The notes under the pieces: generated by a model | Databases searched by the model: none | What the model saw: the letters and a program-made list of their open reading frames with translations, nothing else | What the model was told of the DNA's origin: nothing | Shown here: piece after piece, positions 1 to 8,138 of the stretch | Numbering within the stretch: the stretch's first letter is position 1 | Layout: every line of letters begins with the position of its first letter | Translations under genes and position numbers: made by a program | NCBI RefSeq assembly: GCF_036884295.1 | Contig: NZ_CP145608.1 | Location: 1,550,001 to 1,614,000 of the forward strand | Reading direction: 5' to 3' | DNA: 64,000 nt | From: Brochothrix thermosphacta DSM 20171 = FSL F6-1036 | GTDB lineage: Bacteria; Bacillota; Bacilli; Lactobacillales; Listeriaceae

Positions 1-470
1 GAACATGCATTTCCCACCAGATACTGAGGAATAGCTTTTGTTGTCATCAAGGCGAGTGTATCCAAAATGAGACGTTGTTTTTCATTACGTTCACGCAATT
101 GTTGTGGGACACGACAGCCATTAAAATAATGATCGACTGATTCATCTAGACTTGCTTCACCCATCGTTGTACCTACATACAAAGCTGCGATTTCATCAAT
201 GTTAGTATTGCTTTGATTAAGACATTGTTGCATAGCATCATATAACAATTGACTCCCACGTCCGATTGTTGCTAAGTTCTCTTCTTGATAATGGTTACTT
301 ATTTGAAAATCTTTGATCTGGCCTCCCATAAAACTATTCGCATATGTAAAGACAGCGTTCTCTACCTGTGAAGTTCCTACTTTACCAGCTAAACAGTTTT
401 CCCAAAACGAATGTGATCGTCCGATTGGTGTCACCAAACCAATACCAGTAATAACAACACGTTTACTCAT
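1..470 (-). CDS. Beta-ketoacyl-ACP synthase, N-terminal part (runs off left edge)
   Basis: Condensing enzyme of the FabF/KAS II type, joining acyl-ACP and malonyl-ACP. The N-terminus MSKRVVITGIGLVTPIG is the classic opening of the family. About 156 residues are visible, ending at YLVGNAC close to where the active-site cysteine is expected, so the catalytic half lies outside the window. The middle part (GTTMGEASLDESVDHYF) diverges from housekeeping FabF, so a specialised fatty-acid or polyketide role is possible. The ATG overlaps the stop of the upstream acp gene by 8 nt (ATGAGTAA), implying translational coupling. Family certain, pathway not. Confidence 0.88.
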   Translation of the reverse strand, partial: MSKRVVITGIGLVTPIGRSHSFWENCLAGKVGTSQVENAVFTYANSFMGGQIKDFQISNHYQEENLATIGRGSQLLYDAMQQCLNQSNTNIDEIAALYVGTTMGEASLDESVDHYFNGCRVPQQLRERNEKQRLILDTLALMTTKAIPQYLVGNAC

Positions 471-699
471 TAGACTTAACCGTGCTTTGTACTGCTGTAA
501 TAATATCTTTTACAGTTATAAAATCCGTCATGTCTTCTGCAGGAATATCGATTTGATATTTTTTTTCAAGCTCTGTTACAACGTCTAATAAATCAAGTGA
601 ATCAATAGCTAAATCGTTTCCAAGTTCAGCATCCTCATGAACCTCTGTCATTGCTACTTTAGATACATCACTAATAATTTGTTTAATTTCATTTTCCAT
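463..699 (-). CDS. Acyl carrier protein
   Basis: A 78-residue acidic protein with the phosphopantetheine attachment motif DSLD (residues about 36-39, within LAIDSLDLLDVV). It carries acyl intermediates as thioesters in the cytoplasm. The start at 699 (MENEIKQ) is chosen because AAGGAG lies 8 nt upstream; a longer reading would place the start before this site. It is directly upstream of, and overlaps, a ketoacyl synthase gene. This ACP/KAS pairing without fabD or fabG in view suggests a dedicated carrier rather than the housekeeping AcpP, but only the left-hand neighbours could settle this. Confidence 0.9.
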   Translation of the reverse strand: MENEIKQIISDVSKVAMTEVHEDAELGNDLAIDSLDLLDVVTELEKKYQIDIPAEDMTDFITVKDIITAVQSTVKSNE

Positions 700-1194
700 T
701 CTATTCGCTCCTTCTTTGTAACATAATGTCACTTTTTGTTTACTAGACCTATGATAAACTGTTTACTAAGGTAATACTTTTTTAAATTTGAGAAATATCA
801 CCGTGTTTTTTTCAAAAAAAAGAGTGATTTTGTTAATAAACAATTTGAGAAACAATTGCTTTGAATTTATAATAGTCCTCCACAAAAAAATTGTGACTAC
901 TCCAAAAAATGATAATTAGAAAAGCCTTCCCCTAAATCCGCTTCTATATGAAGCAAAAGAAACGCAAAAAAACAGTCGCAAATACACGACTGTTTTTAGT
1001 AAACATTTGTTTGTCTTTTATTGAAGCTTTATTTTATGTCATATGACGTACTCATACTTTTCAAATTACGAATTAACTCTTTTACCTTTTTATAAAAACT
1101 TTGCCCAATTACTGTTAACTAATACACCTTGGTAATCAGCATGAAGCAAGCCTAAACATTTACGCGGCTTCAATGATGGTTTATTTTGCCTCAC
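700..1194. other. Intergenic region between the acp operon and the surface protein gene
   Basis: About 500 bases with no convincing ORF. It must hold the promoter of the leftward acp/KAS operon (AT-rich tract about 740-900) and the 3' flank of the surface protein gene. The only clear structure is the hairpin at 968-997, listed separately. A weaker inverted repeat (AAGCC/GGCTT) lies near 1150-1172, just after the surface protein stop. Confidence 0.5.
968..997. terminator. Bidirectional rho-independent terminator
   Basis: Perfect 11-bp inverted repeat, AAAAACAGTCG and CGACTGTTTTT, with an 8-nt loop. The A/T tracts form U-runs in both directions. It can end transcripts leaving the surface protein gene leftwards. 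Confidence 0.85.
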
Positions 1195-3705
1195 TTAAAG
1201 AGGCACACTAAATTTTAATACTAATTGTTGTTTGATTTTTTTTACAGAATCTTTCCTTATTTCACCAAAGTAACTTCCAGTAAACTGTAAATTCATTTGT
1301 TTTTGTTTTTTTATGACTCCCATAGCTGAAACTGGCGTATCTTTATTCAAAGAGGAAATTTGCTGATTATTATCCACAACTAAATTCAAACGAGCGGCTT
1401 CACTATAATTAACAGGGTCACGTTCTGTTGAAGTTAACAGTTTAATACCATCAGTGACTACTTCTTTAAATGCGCTTAATTCTAGCTCGACTGAATGGGT
1501 CTGTGAGTTATTAATAATTTTATAGCGATTAGATTCAATTTTTTTATTTACTGTTTTATCTTCCGTATTGCTAAAAAGCATCTCAATTGGTAGCGTTACG
1601 TTAATTTCTTTATCTAAATTGTTAACAACCACATTTTTAGTCACAGTAATTAATTCACCATTATGGTCTTTTATACCATAAACAACTTGATATGTCCCTG
1701 CGACAGTCGTATCAACCTCAACACCATTTAAACCCCAAGTCATCTTCTTATCAAAAGCAAGCACCTCTCCATCAGCATTTGTTGCCTGAATAAAACCGGC
1801 TTCAGGATCGTATTTATCTCCTCTATTCAACTCAATATCCTTGGCCTCAATACTCGTTTGATCCTCCACCACATTAATAAACTTCATTTCAGATACAATT
1901 CCAGCTTGCACTGCATTCCTAAGTGCAATATTTAATTGATACCGTCCAATTTTGCTTGTATCAATCTGTATTTTTTCAAACTCTGAGATTATATTACCAT
2001 TGATGTAATAATAACCTAAACGCACAATATCTGCTGCATCAAGTCGCTCACCATCTTTATTTCGTACATTTGTTAATGGTGAATTCGGGTCAAATGTATC
2101 CCCCACATATAATTTAACATCTTGCGTTTCCACCGTTGTTTGATCCCTTATTACAACAACATTATAATCGGCAGTTACCGTCTGTTTATCACCATAAGAG
2201 TAGGTGATTGTTTGCTTATATGTCCCTGGCTCTGTCATTTTAACTTCTTCGCCACCAAAACTCAAGTTCGCATCATTTGGCAAAATTAACGCACCCAGTG
2301 CATCTGTCCCGGATACGAAATTATCCTTTGGATTATATGTCTGTGTGTGATACAACCTTGAATTTTTCGCTTTCAATGTCGGTGTTTTATACTTCATATA
2401 TCTGTAAACAATTGTAGCATCTTCATTATATTTTCCTTTAGCATTTGTTGGTAGTTTATCTTCCAAGAGACTATAACCTGGAATTGATTGCTTGTATTCA
2501 GGGGTAGATACGTCATAACTATCACCTTTATAACCTTGCAATTTTTTTGTTTGTGCTCCGGAAATTAATTTGTTATTTTCATCACGGTACTCAACTTTAA
2601 GATCAATTTTTTTACGTTCCCACACATACGTACCAGCATTACGTGAAACATATCCCATGAATTCTGCGGGTGTATATGTCCTCCCTTTCTCATTTTCTGA
2701 AATCCAACTGCCGCTGTAATTATCAGTATCCGTAATAGGTTCTAAGGCTGCATCTACTCTGAATGATGTTCCTGTTGGAATCGTTATTTTTTTCAATTGT
2801 GTCGCTCCAGCAAACATGTTACTGCTAGTAACTGTTCTTGAACTGCGTTTCCAACCACTGAAATCGACCTCCTTCAAGCTTCTAGCCCCTTCAAACATCC
2901 CCGAGAAATTCGTGACATTTGATACATTAAGGTTAGCTAGATTAGCGGAAGTTAAAGCACCAGCAAACCTAAATGCCCAACTAAAGGATGTGTTCTTACT
3001 CGTGTCCCAGCCCCTTAAATCGATTTTTTCCAATGACATATTATTATAAAACATCGTTGCCATTGATGTGACATTTGATACATTAACATTGCTCATTTTT
3101 TCAAAGGACTTTAAGTACAACGCGCCACTCCACATAGCATTCATATTACTAGGCATAACGACCGTACTATTAAAAATGATTTTTTCAGCTTTGAAGTTTT
3201 TCCAAGGAGCAGCATCTACAGAGCCAGCTGATCCACCGCTAATAAATGTCATGGTATTTGTGCTTGTATCACGCGAGTACCTTGTCCCACCCCAATTACC
3301 ATAAGCAATAGCCGTTGGAGACACCACTTTTTGAACTGGTTGTTTTGAAGTCGTCGCTTTTGTCGAACTATTTGATAGTGATTGCTCGCTCACTGTAATT
3401 GCTTGTTCTGACTCTTTTTTTATTTCAGTGTTTTCACTTGATAACGTATTACTTTTTTCTTCATCCTCTTTTTTTATTTCAGTGTTTTCACTTGATGACG
3501 TATTACTTTTTTCTTCATTCTCTTTTTTTATTTCAGTGTTTTCACTTGATGACGTATTACTTTTTTCTTCATTCTCTTTTTTTTCTGTCGAACTTTTTTC
3601 CATTGTGTTGTCTGTCTGACTGACACTTGATGCATTTGTTATGAATGGTACAGATAGATTACTTATTAAAAGCCCCACTATCAGAATAAAGCTTATTTTT
3701 TTCAC
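1195..3705 (-). CDS. Large secreted surface protein with BspA-like and Ig-like repeats
   Basis: 836 residues. GTG start with a strong AAGGAGGAG site 7 nt upstream. A signal peptide (residues 1-25) is followed by a Ser/Thr/Glu/Lys-rich linker with three 18-residue repeats (about 42-95). A BspA/DUF285-type leucine-rich-like region with recurring VSNVT.M..MF and W patterns follows (about 130-320), then a MucBP-like segment (about 375-440, VEYRDENNK to IVYRYM). Several bacterial Ig-like modules come next, and a C-terminal beta-rich domain ending GSYFGEI...LKFSVPL. No LPXTG motif, GW module or SLH domain is visible, so the anchoring mode is unclear. The domain mix suggests adhesion or matrix binding; the ligand is unknown. 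Confidence 0.85.
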   Translation of the reverse strand: MKKISFILIVGLLISNLSVPFITNASSVSQTDNTMEKSSTEKKENEEKSNTSSSENTEIKKENEEKSNTSSSENTEIKKEDEEKSNTLSSENTEIKKESEQAITVSEQSLSNSSTKATTSKQPVQKVVSPTAIAYGNWGGTRYSRDTSTNTMTFISGGSAGSVDAAPWKNFKAEKIIFNSTVVMPSNMNAMWSGALYLKSFEKMSNVNVSNVTSMATMFYNNMSLEKIDLRGWDTSKNTSFSWAFRFAGALTSANLANLNVSNVTNFSGMFEGARSLKEVDFSGWKRSSRTVTSSNMFAGATQLKKITIPTGTSFRVDAALEPITDTDNYSGSWISENEKGRTYTPAEFMGYVSRNAGTYVWERKKIDLKVEYRDENNKLISGAQTKKLQGYKGDSYDVSTPEYKQSIPGYSLLEDKLPTNAKGKYNEDATIVYRYMKYKTPTLKAKNSRLYHTQTYNPKDNFVSGTDALGALILPNDANLSFGGEEVKMTEPGTYKQTITYSYGDKQTVTADYNVVVIRDQTTVETQDVKLYVGDTFDPNSPLTNVRNKDGERLDAADIVRLGYYYINGNIISEFEKIQIDTSKIGRYQLNIALRNAVQAGIVSEMKFINVVEDQTSIEAKDIELNRGDKYDPEAGFIQATNADGEVLAFDKKMTWGLNGVEVDTTVAGTYQVVYGIKDHNGELITVTKNVVVNNLDKEINVTLPIEMLFSNTEDKTVNKKIESNRYKIINNSQTHSVELELSAFKEVVTDGIKLLTSTERDPVNYSEAARLNLVVDNNQQISSLNKDTPVSAMGVIKKQKQMNLQFTGSYFGEIRKDSVKKIKQQLVLKFSVPL
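3421..3582 (-). repeat. In-gene 54-bp tandem repeat (3 units)
   Basis: Three near-identical 54-bp units encode an 18-residue ENEEKSNTSSSENTEIKK-type linker in the surface protein. The period is divisible by three, so copy changes keep frame. Differences are single bases (for example NEEK versus DEEK). Confidence 0.9.
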
Positions 3706-4154
3706 TTTGACTCCTCCTTGATATTACTATGTCGCTTTTCGATCATTTAGTTGCGTTTTATTTGCCATCCCTCCTCAATAAATAAAAAATCGTGGTAACT
3801 TTAAAAACGGTTACTAATCTAATTTTATTGAATGTGTCGTCTAAAATAATAAGAGTGATATGTTTTTTATACCGCTGATTTTAAGTCCCCACTTTTTTTT
3901 ATAAAAATATACTCTTTTGGGTGAATTTAAACTTATCCCTCTCTCGATTTTATCAGAGGTATTTTTAGATAGATAATCTTATTTTGCGTTTACAAACTCT
4001 ATATATCCAAAAAAAAAGAATCTCCAAAAATATTGGAAATTCTTTTTCGTATATTATTTCTAGTACGTTAAACACAGACAACATTTTGTAATGGATTGGC
4101 GAACATAAAAACGTTAATATAAAACTTAATATCTTAACATAAGGAATTGTAATT
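3706..4154. other. Intergenic region upstream of the surface protein
   Basis: AT-rich, no supportable gene. It contains the ribosome binding site and presumably the promoter of the leftward surface protein gene. An inverted repeat near 4009-4048 (AAAAAAAAGAATCTCC...GGAAATTCTTTTT) could act as a terminator. Degenerate copies of the 42-bp repeat begin about 4090. Confidence 0.4.
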
Positions 4155-4410
4155 CTTAAGACATTTACATATGGAATTAACATAAAGAACGCTACTCTTA
4201 AGACATTTACATATGGAATTAACATAAAGAACGCTACTCTTAAGACATTTACATATGGAATTAACATACAGAACGCTACTCTTAAGACATTTACATATGG
4301 AATTAACATACAGAACCGTACTCTTAAGACATTTACATATGGAATTAACATACAGAACCGTACTCTTAAGACATTTACATATGGAATTAACATACAGAAC
4401 CGTACTCTTA
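4155..4410. repeat. 42-bp tandem repeat array (six units, module A)
   Basis: Six units start at 4155, 4197, 4239, 4281, 4323 and 4365 with an exact 42-bp period; a seventh begins at 4407 and breaks off. Each carries CTTAAGACATTTACATATGG then AATTAACATA. The last base groups vary between AAGAACGCTACT and CAGAACCGTACT, in blocks rather than at random, as expected from recent unit duplication. Because 42 is divisible by three, long ORFs appear in several frames on both strands. None has a ribosome binding site or homology I recognise, so I read this as non-coding. Degenerate units extend left to about 4090. Confidence 0.92.
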
Positions 4411-4423
4411 AGACATATGGATT

Positions 4424-4630
4424 GGTACTCGCTTGCGCTCCGTCCCATACTGTTCTCGTAAAGCGGATAAAACCGCTACGATAACAGCACCCATACTACT
4501 CTCGTAAAGCGGATAAAACCGCTACGATAACAGCACCCATACTACTCTCGTAAAGCGGATAAAACCGCTACGATAACAGCACCATACTACTCTCGTAAAG
4601 CGGATGAATCCGCTACGATAGTAGCACCCA
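4424..4630. repeat. Module B plus four 46-bp hairpin units (module C)
   Basis: A core GGTACTCGCTTGCGCTCC followed by GTCCCATACT (4424-4451) leads into four units with a 46-bp period (starting about 4447, 4493, 4539 and 4584; the last has lost one C). Each unit can fold as a hairpin: TCGT/ACGA and AGCGG/CCGCT arms, with outer arms CTGTT/AACAG in unit 1 and CTAC/GTAG in unit 4. The same B and C modules recur at 15.38-15.77 kb. The last unit forms the 3' end of the neighbouring ABC-F gene. Confidence 0.9.
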
Positions 4631-6152
4631 TACTTTCAACGTCCACTACTTTAGTGACGACTCCTTCATAAAAACTTTTCTCATGTGAGACTAAAACAAC
4701 GGTGCCTTGGTAATTTTTCACTGCGGTTGTGAGCGCATTTTTTGTCGCTTTATCTAAATGGTTAGTCGGCTCATCTAAAATAAGAATGTGGCTATTCACA
4801 AGGGTCATCGCACACAATTTAACTTTTGTTTGTTCCCCACCACTTAATTGAATGAGCGGCTTTTCGACGTGTTCTGCATTTAAGCCACTTTTTGATAACT
4901 TGCTGCGCACTTCTTTATTAGTTAGGTTTGGTAATTTCTCTTTGATAAAACTAAACGGTGTATCATTACTATCGTCCCATTCTAACTCTTGAGAAAAGTA
5001 ATTCACTTTTCCACTCGTTGGCATTTGAGCATTCCCGCCTAATGATGAAATTAACCCTAAAATTGTTTTTAACAACGTTGATTTCCCTAGACCATTAAAT
5101 CCTTTAATCAGGACTTTTTCACCTGTCGTAATACTTAAATTGATAGGTGGTAATAATGGTGCTTCATAACCAATTTCAAGTTTTTGGAGACTAATTGTCA
5201 TATCCGAATTCGTATTAACATAAGGGAACACATATTCACCTATCGCATTGGTACTCGGTGGTGTTAAACGTTCAATACGATTCAATTGCTTTTCACGACT
5301 TTTAGCAATTGTCGAACGAGATCCCGCTTTATATTTTTGGATGTATTTTTCCATCTTTTCAATTTTTTCTTGTTGTTGATAATAATTTTTTAAATACACT
5401 TCATTTGCTTCGGCTTTAAGTTTTAAAGCTTTATGGAGATTTCCTGGATACTTTTTGATACGCCCAAATTCAATATCACAAATACAGTTTGTTATGCCAT
5501 CAAGAAAAGCTTCATCATGGGAAATAACAACAAAACTTCCTGTAAAAGGATTTAAGAAATTAGTGAACCATTCAATATGTGTATCATCTAAATAGTTCGT
5601 CGGTTCATCTAATAACAAGACATCTGGTTGTTCAAGTAATAATTTCGCCAACATGACTTTCGATTTTTGTCCCCCACTTAGCTGGTTCAACTGACGGTCT
5701 AATCCCATTACATTAATACCTAAACCACTAGCGATTGTTTCTATTTTACTGTCAATTTGGTAAAACTCACGTTGTTCCAATTCTTCTTGTTTGTCCCCAA
5801 TTTTAGCTAATAAATCAGGTTCATCAGCAACACGCATGTACATCTCACCAATTTCAGCTTCTAATTGATATAAACGAGCAAAGGCTGTTTGAAGATAAGT
5901 AGTAATGGTTTCTTCGTCACTAAATTGCAGATGTTGTTGCAAATAGCCCACTGTTGTTCTTCGTCCCCAGACAATGCGTCCTTCATCTGGCATTATTTCA
6001 CCCATTAAAATTTTAAGCAATGTTGTTTTTCCAGCGCCATTTTTACCAACTAAACCTAAATGATCGCCAGGGTTTAACTGCAAGTCGCCATTTTCATAAA
6101 GCACCTTATCGGGTAATTCATATTTTAAGTTTTCAATCCGTAATAAACTCAT
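4587..6152 (-). CDS. ABC-F family ATPase (tandem ABC domains, no membrane part)
   Basis: 521 residues with two ABC domains on one chain and no transmembrane segment, the hallmark of ABC-F proteins, which act on the ribosome as translation or antibiotic-protection factors. ABC1: Walker A GKNGAGKTT (about 37-45), signature LSGGQKSKV, Walker B VLLLDEPTNYLD. A charged linker follows (about 240-300, EKMEKYIQKYKAGSRST). ABC2: Walker A GFNGLGKST, signature LSGGEQTKV, Walker B ILILDEPTNHLD. The last 14 codons (MGATIVADSSALRE) and the stop lie within a unit of the adjacent hairpin repeat. A structured leader with a leader peptide precedes it, typical of inducible ABC-F genes. Whether it gives resistance cannot be told from sequence alone. 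Confidence 0.9.
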   Translation of the reverse strand: MSLLRIENLKYELPDKVLYENGDLQLNPGDHLGLVGKNGAGKTTLLKILMGEIMPDEGRIVWGRRTTVGYLQQHLQFSDEETITTYLQTAFARLYQLEAEIGEMYMRVADEPDLLAKIGDKQEELEQREFYQIDSKIETIASGLGINVMGLDRQLNQLSGGQKSKVMLAKLLLEQPDVLLLDEPTNYLDDTHIEWFTNFLNPFTGSFVVISHDEAFLDGITNCICDIEFGRIKKYPGNLHKALKLKAEANEVYLKNYYQQQEKIEKMEKYIQKYKAGSRSTIAKSREKQLNRIERLTPPSTNAIGEYVFPYVNTNSDMTISLQKLEIGYEAPLLPPINLSITTGEKVLIKGFNGLGKSTLLKTILGLISSLGGNAQMPTSGKVNYFSQELEWDDSNDTPFSFIKEKLPNLTNKEVRSKLSKSGLNAEHVEKPLIQLSGGEQTKVKLCAMTLVNSHILILDEPTNHLDKATKNALTTAVKNYQGTVVLVSHEKSFYEGVVTKVVDVESMGATIVADSSALRE

Positions 6153-6193
6153 TCTTATTTCCTCTTTTCATCATACTATTAAATCAGACAAAC

Positions 6194-6272
6194 AAAAAAA
6201 AGCAGGATGCCTCTTCATTCAAAAGAGTACCTCTGCTTCGGGATACGGGCAAAGGCTACATTTAAGCAGCCT
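6194..6272 (-). promoter_or_regulatory. Attenuator-like leader of the ABC-F gene (terminator/antiterminator)
   Basis: On the minus strand just before the ABC-F gene, a hairpin (6202-6236, GCAG...CTGC outer and CTCTT/AAGAG inner pairing, with an internal mismatch loop) is followed by eight U residues (6194-6201), a terminator form. Its 5' arm AAGCAG (6233-6238) can instead pair with CTGCTT (6264-6269), an antiterminator. That segment can in turn be held by AGGCT/AGCCT (6253-6257 with 6268-6272). These exclusive pairings plus an upstream leader peptide fit translation-dependent attenuation. Structures were found by eye and not energy-tested. Confidence 0.6.
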
Positions 6273-6420
6273 AAAACCAATATGAACACTGTTTTTCATC
6301 CAGATATTCAATACTGTTCAAAATGTTTATTCACATCTTAAATAACACCGTAAACTGCGGTGACATCGAAGATTAAAAAACATTTAGGCTCCATAGATAC
6401 AGTGATTCATCTACAGAGCA

Positions 6421-6462
6421 TTAGCGTCTAACCAGTTTATCAACAATAATAACTTTCGTCAT
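6421..6462 (-). CDS. Putative leader peptide (13 codons) of the ABC-F gene
   Basis: ATG to TAA encoding MTKVIIVDKLVRR, in the 385-nt leader between an upstream gene and the ABC-F gene. A GGTGG-like site lies a few bases before the ATG. Short leader peptides whose stalling is sensed by a downstream terminator are well known for antibiotic-responsive ABC-F and erm genes. A second short frame (MFFNLRCHRSLRCYLRCE, about 6335-6391) with GGAG 5 nt before its ATG is an alternative or additional leader. Existence as a translated peptide is inferred. Confidence 0.4.
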   Translation of the reverse strand: MTKVIIVDKLVRR

Positions 6463-6537
6463 TCTTGCCACCGTTCCCTTCATCAACTCATTTTTACCAT
6501 TATGTCATGCTTTTACTTTTTTCACAAGTCGTGCTGT

Positions 6538-7071
6538 TTAAAAACGGTAATCAACCTTACCCTCTTTTATTACAATAATGCTCTCACCTTTTGCATTGAT
6601 GAGTACAACTGTAACATTATTATGTTTTTCGCTAATCATGCGCAGCTCTGGCGTGATTTTATCGGTCATAAATGTTTGTTCTTCACCAGGCTTCTTACTT
6701 GCTTGCATTTTTTGCTGCATTTGATCACTGGTTGCACTCACTATCACTTGTGCCCCATTATAATTGGCTGCTAAGTCTCTGTCTGCCAAATAATTAGTGT
6801 TAATTTCATTGATTGCTTGACTATCTAGTGGTGCCTCTTTGATTTTTGCTTTTTCATCTGCTTGAGCTTCTATTTCTGCTGCTTTTTCTGCCTTCATTTT
6901 ATTTAAATCGTTTACTAAATCAGCGACTTCAATTTCTTTATCAGCAATTTCCTTCTCCAAAACATTCGTAGATGTTGAGGCTGTATGGTTATACCAAAAC
7001 AGAGCAGAACTGCCAATACCGATGACTGCAATCAAAGCTAAAATTAATAGTTGTTGTTTGCCATTTAACAT
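6538..7071 (-). CDS. Membrane-anchored protein with coiled coil, unknown function
   Basis: 177 residues. One N-terminal membrane helix (about 7-28, LLILALIAVIGIGSSALFW), then a charged heptad-like region (about 35-80) and a small alpha/beta-looking domain ending VVLINAKGESIIVIKEGKVDYRF. I do not recognise the family. The topology suggests an extracytoplasmic domain held at the membrane. It is followed in the same direction, after 385 nt of leader, by the ABC-F gene, so they are probably separate units. Confidence 0.7.
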   Translation of the reverse strand: MLNGKQQLLILALIAVIGIGSSALFWYNHTASTSTNVLEKEIADKEIEVADLVNDLNKMKAEKAAEIEAQADEKAKIKEAPLDSQAINEINTNYLADRDLAANYNGAQVIVSATSDQMQQKMQASKKPGEEQTFMTDKITPELRMISEKHNNVTVVLINAKGESIIVIKEGKVDYRF

Positions 7072-7295
7072 TCTGTACTCACCTACTTTTAATTTAATAA
7101 AAAAACACTCTATCTATTATATTGTAACGCTTTTCCACCTTAATTTATAGACATACCCTTGTGAAAACAAACTATTTTGTCACATTTAGTTATCACTTTT
7201 TAGTGGTGTGTGTAATGCTGTTGCTTATATAGAAAAAATATGATAAGTTTCAAGATAGAGAATGTTTAAATCCTGATGAATGGATGTGTACGACT

Positions 7296-8054
7296 ATGAA
7301 AACAAAACGTTTAGTGAAAATTGAAGAATACATACACACTAAAGGTTCGGCTACACTAGATGAATTATGTGATTACTTCGGTGTTTCTAAAAATACCATT
7401 CGCCGTGATATTAATATCATTTTACAGGATGGTTCAATTGAAAAAGTTTATGGTGGTGTTAAATCAGTTGTTAACTATGGCTTAACGCCGTTTGAACATC
7501 GTAACATCGTTCATGCAACAGCGAAAGAGCGCATTGCGCAATTGGCAGCTGCACAAATTAAACCGGGCGATTTTATCTTTATTGATTCTGGGACAACTAC
7601 TCGTAGCATCATTGACTATCTACCGAATGACATTAATATCACTGTCTTAACTAATAACTTGGATATTATGAACGCGTGTGCTTTGCATCCTAATATTGCT
7701 TTATTAAGCTTAGGCAGCCACTATAAGAGAGAAACACGTTCTTTTGTCGGCTTACATATGGAAGCTAAATTGAGCCAGTACAATATTTCCAAGGCATTTA
7801 TGGCGGCTACTGCTGTATCTATACATAGTGGTGTTACAAATAGCGACTTGATGGAACATGAAATCAAAAAGAACCTTGTTCAAATTGCAGATGAAATTTT
7901 TTTACTTGTTGATGATTCAAAATTTGAAAAAGCGACGCTATTGACTTATATGCCATTAGCAGATGTTTCTACGGTTGTGACCAATAACCCCATCGACAAC
8001 ACTTATCGTGACTTTTTTGAAGAACAACAGATTAAATTATTAATCGCTGAATAG
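7296..8054 (+). CDS. DeoR-family transcriptional regulator
   Basis: 252 residues from the chosen ATG. An N-terminal winged HTH (residues about 5-55, LDELCDYFGVSKNTIRRDI) is followed by a DeoR sugar-phosphate sensor domain with the typical DFIFIDSGTTT and VLTNNLDI motifs. The start at 7296 matches the family; an in-frame ATG at 7284 adds four residues, and neither has a strong ribosome binding site. The gene stands alone between a divergent and a convergent gene, so its target is not evident. DeoR proteins usually repress sugar-use operons. Confidence 0.85.
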   Translation: MKTKRLVKIEEYIHTKGSATLDELCDYFGVSKNTIRRDINIILQDGSIEKVYGGVKSVVNYGLTPFEHRNIVHATAKERIAQLAAAQIKPGDFIFIDSGTTTRSIIDYLPNDINITVLTNNLDIMNACALHPNIALLSLGSHYKRETRSFVGLHMEAKLSQYNISKAFMAATAVSIHSGVTNSDLMEHEIKKNLVQIADEIFLLVDDSKFEKATLLTYMPLADVSTVVTNNPIDNTYRDFFEEQQIKLLIAE

Positions 8055-8065
8055 CTATCAATCAT

Positions 8066-8110
8066 AAAAAAGCAGCCTCCTGACTATTAGATTTTGTCTG
8101 GGCTGCTTTT
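8066..8110. terminator. Terminator between deoR-type gene and DUF1295 gene
   Basis: AAAGCAGCC and GGCTGCTTT arms with flanking A and T tracts. It can serve both convergent genes. Confidence 0.8.
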
Positions 8111-8138
8111 CTCATGTGTTCTATTTTAAACGGTGGGT

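Noticed and set aside
2816-3623. Plus-strand ORFs opposite the surface protein gene
   Set aside because: Shadows of a well supported minus-strand gene; hydrophobic Phe/Leu repeats mirror the Glu/Lys repeats of the real frame.
3965-4461. Long ORFs on both strands across the 42-bp repeat array
   Set aside because: They arise because the repeat period is divisible by three and lacks stops in several frames. No ribosome binding site, no signal, and equally open on both strands.
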